Below, in pieces: positions 60,148-64,000 of a stretch of DNA of 64,000 bases. Below the pieces are notes generated by a model. The model had not been told where the DNA came from. It saw nothing but the letters and a program-made list of their open reading frames with translations, and searched no databases. The DNA lies in assembly GCA_965276785.1 (NCBI GenBank), contig OZ255629.1:2728001-2792000 (forward strand), given 5' to 3'. The translations under genes and the position numbers were made by a program. How positions within the stretch are numbered: the stretch's first letter is position 1; each line of letters begins with the position of its first letter. The stretch is from LMUY01 sp965276785 (GTDB lineage: Bacteria; Pseudomonadota; Alphaproteobacteria; Acetobacterales; Acetobacteraceae).

Positions 60148-61698
60148 CTAGCCGCCCTTGTTGTCGCTCGCCAGCGGCAGCGGCACCCAGCGCAGCCCGT
60201 CGCTGTTCTGCACCAGCATCAGCACGGTCTTGCGCGACAGCTTACGGTATTTGTCCACCCGCTCGTTCACGTCCTGCGGGCTGGCGACTGCTTCCTGCTG
60301 CACTTCGACCACCACGTCGCCCGCCTTCAGTCCACGGCTGGCTGCCGGGCCGTCTTTGGCGACGTCGGTGACCACGACGCCCTTCTGATCGGCGGCGATG
60401 GAGTACTTGCCGCGCAAGTCGTCGTTAATCGGTGCCACCTTCATCCCGAGCCCGCTCACCGCGACCGAGGCGTTGGCCGGCGGCTTGGGCGTGGCCGGGG
60501 TGGCGCTGGCTTGCTGCACGTCGTCGGGCAGTTCGGCGATGGAGGCCTGCACGACTACGTCCTTGCCGTCGCGCCACACGTCGACCGGCACCTGTTCGCC
60601 GATCGGCGTCTCGGCCACGATCCGCGGCAGGGTGCGCATTTCCTTCACGTCCTGATTGTTGAACTTCAGGATAACGTCACCGCCGTGGATGTTGGCTTTG
60701 GCCGCCGGGCCGTTGTCGGTGACGCTGGCCACCATTGCGCCGCGCGCCGGGTGGAGGTTGAGGCCGTCGGCGATGTCGGGCGTGACCTGCTGGATCTGCA
60801 CGCCCAGCCAGCCGCGCTTGGTGCGGCCGAAGTCGCGCAATTGGGCCACCACCTGCTTGGCCATATTGGCAGGGATGGAAAAGCCGATGCCGATCGAGCC
60901 GCCGGAGGGCGAGTAGATGGCGGTGTTGATGCCAATCACCTGGCCATCCATGTTGAACAACGGGCCGCCGGAGTTGCCGCGGTTGATGGCGGCGTCGGTC
61001 TGGATGAAATCGTCGTAGGGGCCCTGGCGGATGTCGCGCCCGCGTGCGCTGACGATGCCGGCGGTGACGGAGCCGCCCAGGCCGAACGGATTGCCAATCG
61101 CCAGCACCCAGTCGCCCACGCGCGCCGTGTCGCTGTCGCCGAACGGCACCGCCGGCAGCGGCTTGTCGCTGTCTACCTTGAGCAGGGCGACGTCGGTACG
61201 GTCGTCGTGACCGATCAGCTTGGCCTTGAGCGAGCTACCGTCGTGCAGGGTCACGGTGATTTCGTCGGCGCCGTCGATCACGTGGTTGTTGGTGACGATG
61301 TAACCCGCCGGGTCGATGATGAAGCCGGAGCCGAGCGCCGTGCCGCGGCGGGGTTGGTCGCCGTTGTCATCGTCGCCGCCGCCATTGCCGCCACCGCCAT
61401 GCCGCTGCATGAAGTCGTGGAAGAACTGCTCGAACGGCGAGCCGGGTGGGAATTGCGGCATCTCCGGGCCGCTCGGCCGGTCGGCCTTGGCCTGGATGGT
61501 CTGCTGCGACGAGATGTTCACCACTGCAGGCGCCAAAGTGGAGGCGAGGTCGGCGAAGCTATCCGGTGTGCCGCGCGCCTGCGCCATGACCGGGACCGCC
61601 GCCGGCAGCACTCCGATCGCGGCCGGGGCAAAGACGGGCGAGAGTGCAGTTGCCAGCGCGGCGGCGCGGAGCGATAGATTACGCATGTATGAACGCAT
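60148..61698 (-). CDS. degP: DegP/DegQ-type periplasmic serine protease
   Basis: This protease of about 516 residues has a signal peptide and then the trypsin-like domain with His in YIVTNNHVIDG, Asp in DDRTDVALLKV and Ser in INRGNSGGPLFNMDG, followed by two PDZ domains (RGWLGVQIQQVTPDI; KYSIAADQKGVVVTDVAKDG). It degrades or refolds damaged envelope proteins. It lies downstream of hflK-hflC, a common order in Alphaproteobacteria. Starts at 61719 and 61686 are also possible. Confidence 0.94.
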   Translation of the reverse strand: MRSYMRNLSLRAAALATALSPVFAPAAIGVLPAAVPVMAQARGTPDSFADLASTLAPAVVNISSQQTIQAKADRPSGPEMPQFPPGSPFEQFFHDFMQRHGGGGNGGGDDDNGDQPRRGTALGSGFIIDPAGYIVTNNHVIDGADEITVTLHDGSSLKAKLIGHDDRTDVALLKVDSDKPLPAVPFGDSDTARVGDWVLAIGNPFGLGGSVTAGIVSARGRDIRQGPYDDFIQTDAAINRGNSGGPLFNMDGQVIGINTAIYSPSGGSIGIGFSIPANMAKQVVAQLRDFGRTKRGWLGVQIQQVTPDIADGLNLHPARGAMVASVTDNGPAAKANIHGGDVILKFNNQDVKEMRTLPRIVAETPIGEQVPVDVWRDGKDVVVQASIAELPDDVQQASATPATPKPPANASVAVSGLGMKVAPINDDLRGKYSIAADQKGVVVTDVAKDGPAASRGLKAGDVVVEVQQEAVASPQDVNERVDKYRKLSRKTVLMLVQNSDGLRWVPLPLASDNKGG

Positions 61699-61807
61699 CC
61701 TTGGTCCTAGGGTGATCATGCCTACACGGCGCCGGGCGCAGCAAGGGTGGACATAGTGTGCCTCGCGCGCTTGGGAACGGATTGCTCCCGGAAGCCGGGG
61801 CGTTACT

Positions 61808-62686
61808 TCAAGGCGGCGGGGCAGTCGGCTCTTGCCGCAGCAGCTTAAAGAAATCGTCGTCTGTGGTCACGACCATTCGTGATTGGCCGCCGGCGAGCCC
61901 GTCGCGATAGGCCTGCAAGGTGCGCCAGACCGTGAAGAATTGCGGGTCCTTGCCGAAAGCGGCGGCATAGCTGGCGATGGCGGTGTTTTCGCCTTCGCCG
62001 CGCAGCTTGTCGGCAGTGGCGCGGGCGTCGGCCAGGAGCACGGTGCGGTCGCGGTCGGCGTCGGCGCGAATTTTGGCGGCGGCTTCAGCGCCTTCCGCCC
62101 GAGCTTGCGCGGCCACGCGCTGCCGTTCGGACTGCATGCGGCTCAGGATGGCTTGGGTGTTGCCCTCGGGCAGGTCGGCACGGCGGATGCGCACGTCCTC
62201 CACCGCAATGCCGAAGCCACTCATCTCCTTGCTCACTTCGTCGCGGATGGTTGCCATGATGTGGCCGCGATCAATCGACAGCACGTTCAGCAGGGTTGAG
62301 TTGCCGAGCACCCGGCGCAGGGCCGAGCCCACCACCGAGTTCAAACGGGCACGGATGGCGTCTTCCTGGGCGCCGACGGCCTGGAAGTATTGCAGCGGAT
62401 CGGTGATGTGGTAGCGGGTAAAGCTATCCACGATCAGGCGCCGCTGGTCGGACAGGATCACCTCCTCGCTCGGGGTGGAATCATCGAGCAGGCGCTTGTC
62501 GAAGGTGATCACCGTCTGAATGAACGGGACTTTGATGTGTAGGCCGGGATCGCTCACGATGCGGATCGGCTGGCCGAACTGGGTGATCAGCACCTGCTCG
62601 GTCTGCCGCACGGTAAACAGGCTCGAGGCGACGACCAGGACGACGAACACGACCGCAGCGCCGGCGGCATAGAGAGTGCGGGTCAT
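61808..62686 (-). CDS. hflC: HflC, FtsH protease modulator
   Basis: This 292-residue SPFH/band-7 protein has one N-terminal membrane anchor (AAGAAVVFVVLVVASSLFTV) and the band-7 domain (RIVSDPGLHIKVPFIQTVITF). A coiled-coil rich in Ala and Arg follows (RVAAQARAEGAEAAAKIRAD). With HflK it forms the periplasmic cage around FtsH that controls its proteolysis. Its start overlaps the hflK stop by four bases. Confidence 0.94.
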   Translation of the reverse strand: MTRTLYAAGAAVVFVVLVVASSLFTVRQTEQVLITQFGQPIRIVSDPGLHIKVPFIQTVITFDKRLLDDSTPSEEVILSDQRRLIVDSFTRYHITDPLQYFQAVGAQEDAIRARLNSVVGSALRRVLGNSTLLNVLSIDRGHIMATIRDEVSKEMSGFGIAVEDVRIRRADLPEGNTQAILSRMQSERQRVAAQARAEGAEAAAKIRADADRDRTVLLADARATADKLRGEGENTAIASYAAAFGKDPQFFTVWRTLQAYRDGLAGGQSRMVVTTDDDFFKLLRQEPTAPPP

Positions 62687-63915
62687 GGCGCGGGCTTCGC
62701 CACGGTGTCGCCGGCGGCGGGCTTCGCCGGCGGTGGGCTGCCGTTCAGGTTCAGCAGCGACAGCGGCCCCTTGACGCCCGCGTCCACCACCGTGGTGGGC
62801 GTGTGCGAGACGATCGCCTGCATGGTCTCGATATACAGCCGGCGCAGGGTGACGTCCTTGGCGGCCTGGTAGGCGTTATAGACGCTGAGGAAACGCTGCG
62901 CCTGGCCGGTTGCCTCGGCGATGCTCGCCTGCCGGGCGCCGTCGGCTTCCGCCACGATCCGCGCCGCGTCGCCGCGGGCGCGCGGTATGATGTCGTTGCG
63001 GTAGCTTTCCGCAGTGTTGCGTGCCGTGTCGGCGTCCGTGTTGGCGCGCTGCACGTCGCGGAACGATTCGATGACCTCGGCCGGCGGATCGACCTTCTGG
63101 AGCTGAACCTGGGTTATCTCCACTCCCGCCTTGTATTGGTCGAGCACCGCCTGCATGCCCTTCGCGACATCGGTCTCGATCTGCGCCCGTGCCTCGGTCA
63201 GCGCCGGCTGGATCGGGGTGCGGCCGATCACCTCGCGCATTTCGCTTTCGGCCACTTGCTTGACGGTTTGGTCGGGATCGCGGGTGTCGAACAGATAGTT
63301 GCCTACGTCGCGGATGCGCCAGAACACGGCGAAGTCGATGTCGATGATGTTCTCGTCGCCGGTCAGCATCAGGCTTTCGGCGGGCACGCTCTGGGCTTGA
63401 TCCATCGCCGTGGTGTCGGCGGCAAGGCCGTGCGACGTCATGCGCAGGGTGGGGCGGTCGCTGGGGGGCAGGAAGCCGACTTCAACCCGGTTGATGCGGG
63501 TGACGGAGGGGGTAATCGCGCTCTCGACCGGCCAGGGGATGTGGTAGTTCAGGCCGGGCAGCGAGGTGCGGTTGAAGGCGCCGAACCGCAGTACCACGCC
63601 CTGCTCGTCCGGCTGGACGCGGTAGAACCCGGTGGCGAGCCACACCGCGACCACCAGCAGGATGAGCAACAGGATGCCACGGCCGCCGGCGCGGGGCAGG
63701 CCGGGGCGTCGGCCGTTAGGCAGCATGCCGCGGAACATGCCGTTGGCGCGGGCGATGATCTGCTCCAGGTCCGGCAGGTTGCTCGGGCCGCCGCTACCCC
63801 CGCCGCCGCCCCATGGGCCTCGGTTGCCCGGCGGACGCTTACCGCCGCCGGGTCGTGAGCCGGGATTGCCCCATGGCCCCGGCGTTGGGTCGTTGCCGCC
63901 AGTGTTCCAAGGCAT
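62683..63915 (-). CDS. hflK: HflK, FtsH protease modulator
   Basis: From the ATG at 63915 the product has 410 residues. A Gly/Pro-rich cytoplasmic N-terminus (about 1-75) precedes one TM helix (GILLLILLVVAVWLATGFY), the band-7 domain (PGLNYHIPWPVESAITPSV) and a helical tail. It partners HflC in controlling FtsH. It is the first gene of hflK-hflC; an upstream in-frame start at 63975 lacks the family-typical beginning. Bases 63916-64000 hold no recognisable gene. Confidence 0.93.
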   Translation of the reverse strand: MPWNTGGNDPTPGPWGNPGSRPGGGKRPPGNRGPWGGGGGSGGPSNLPDLEQIIARANGMFRGMLPNGRRPGLPRAGGRGILLLILLVVAVWLATGFYRVQPDEQGVVLRFGAFNRTSLPGLNYHIPWPVESAITPSVTRINRVEVGFLPPSDRPTLRMTSHGLAADTTAMDQAQSVPAESLMLTGDENIIDIDFAVFWRIRDVGNYLFDTRDPDQTVKQVAESEMREVIGRTPIQPALTEARAQIETDVAKGMQAVLDQYKAGVEITQVQLQKVDPPAEVIESFRDVQRANTDADTARNTAESYRNDIIPRARGDAARIVAEADGARQASIAEATGQAQRFLSVYNAYQAAKDVTLRRLYIETMQAIVSHTPTTVVDAGVKGPLSLLNLNGSPPPAKPAAGDTVAKPAP

Positions 63916-64000
63916 GAAATACTCAGCTCCCTCGCGGTGTGCCGCAGCGTTGGCAATGCGGCGCCCGTGCGCCATATCCCGATTAGACCGGATTGGCTAT

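Noticed and set aside
59920..61677. A 585-residue open frame on the plus strand opposite degP, and similar long antisense frames (for example 9436-10689 and 3918-4682)
   Set aside because: They are mirror frames of well-supported genes in GC-rich DNA. Their products are Arg/His/Ala/Gly-rich with no domain pattern, and the opposite strand has full catalytic motifs.
1..64000. tRNA, rRNA or riboswitch genes
   Set aside because: Scanning for T-loop and conserved-core patterns gave only matches within coding sequence, with no supporting cloverleaf or conserved riboswitch core that I could fold by eye.

Overview
The window is GC-rich bacterial DNA that looks alphaproteobacterial. The pointers are a 41-residue L36 protein, an hflK-hflC-degP block, a DmeR-DmeF pair, and DUF1612- and plasmid-type remnants. 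Acetobacteraceae or a close relative is my best guess, but no 16S or tRNA gene is present to fix it. The window is a patchwork of a heavy-metal resistance island, a C1/methoxy-compound catabolic cluster, a scar zone of recombinase and IS remnants, and a conserved chromosomal block at the right end.

Region 1 (1-34.5 kb) is the metal island. It is bracketed by two inverted copies of one IS481-type element: a partial copy at 1-564 and a complete copy at 32540-33752. Inside, in order, are a decayed vapC and a frameshifted integrase; a copper/silver CusCBA efflux system (2.5-8.3 kb) with Met-rich accessory proteins; two CDF pumps divergent from a CadR/PbrR-like MerR regulator; an arsenic operon arsR-arsI-acr3-arsC-arsH; the Ni/Co module dmeR-dmeF; a PF03773-type permease; and a second HME-RND system (17.3-24.9 kb) divergent from a response regulator and histidine kinase. 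The right part is copper-centred: copZ divergent from copA-cueR with two CueR boxes, then a copB gene cut in two by the complete IS481 copy (7-bp duplication CCATATC), a CopA-type multicopper oxidase, and an uncharacterised Met-rich twin-arginine protein paired with an outer-membrane protein.

Region 2 (39.3-53.2 kb) is a catabolic cluster, mostly on the minus strand. In transcription order it holds an NmrA-like oxidoreductase, an MFS transporter, a LigM/DesA/DmdA-type tetrahydrofolate-dependent demethylase, an exported alpha/beta hydrolase, (an IS5 remnant), an MBL-fold hydrolase, a fumarylacetoacetase-family hydrolase, and MetF, PurU and FolD. A TetR regulator and a divergent porin lie upstream. 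The natural reading is uptake and demethylation of a methylated, probably methoxylated aromatic, substrate, with the C1 unit carried as methyl-THF and oxidised to formate by MetF-FolD-PurU. Two promoters share the motif TTGTTTRAACGGACA, a candidate operator for the TetR protein.

Region 3 (53.2-57.1 kb) is a scar zone: a chimeric ORF that fuses an unknown protein to an SDR tail, a frameshifted tyrosine recombinase, a J-domain scrap, and an intact IS5-type element inserted exactly at the stop codon of a Gly/Tyr-rich secreted protein. Region 4 (57.1-64 kb) is ordinary chromosome: SDR, rpmJ, a TPR protein, an entericidin-like lipoprotein, degP, hflC and hflK.
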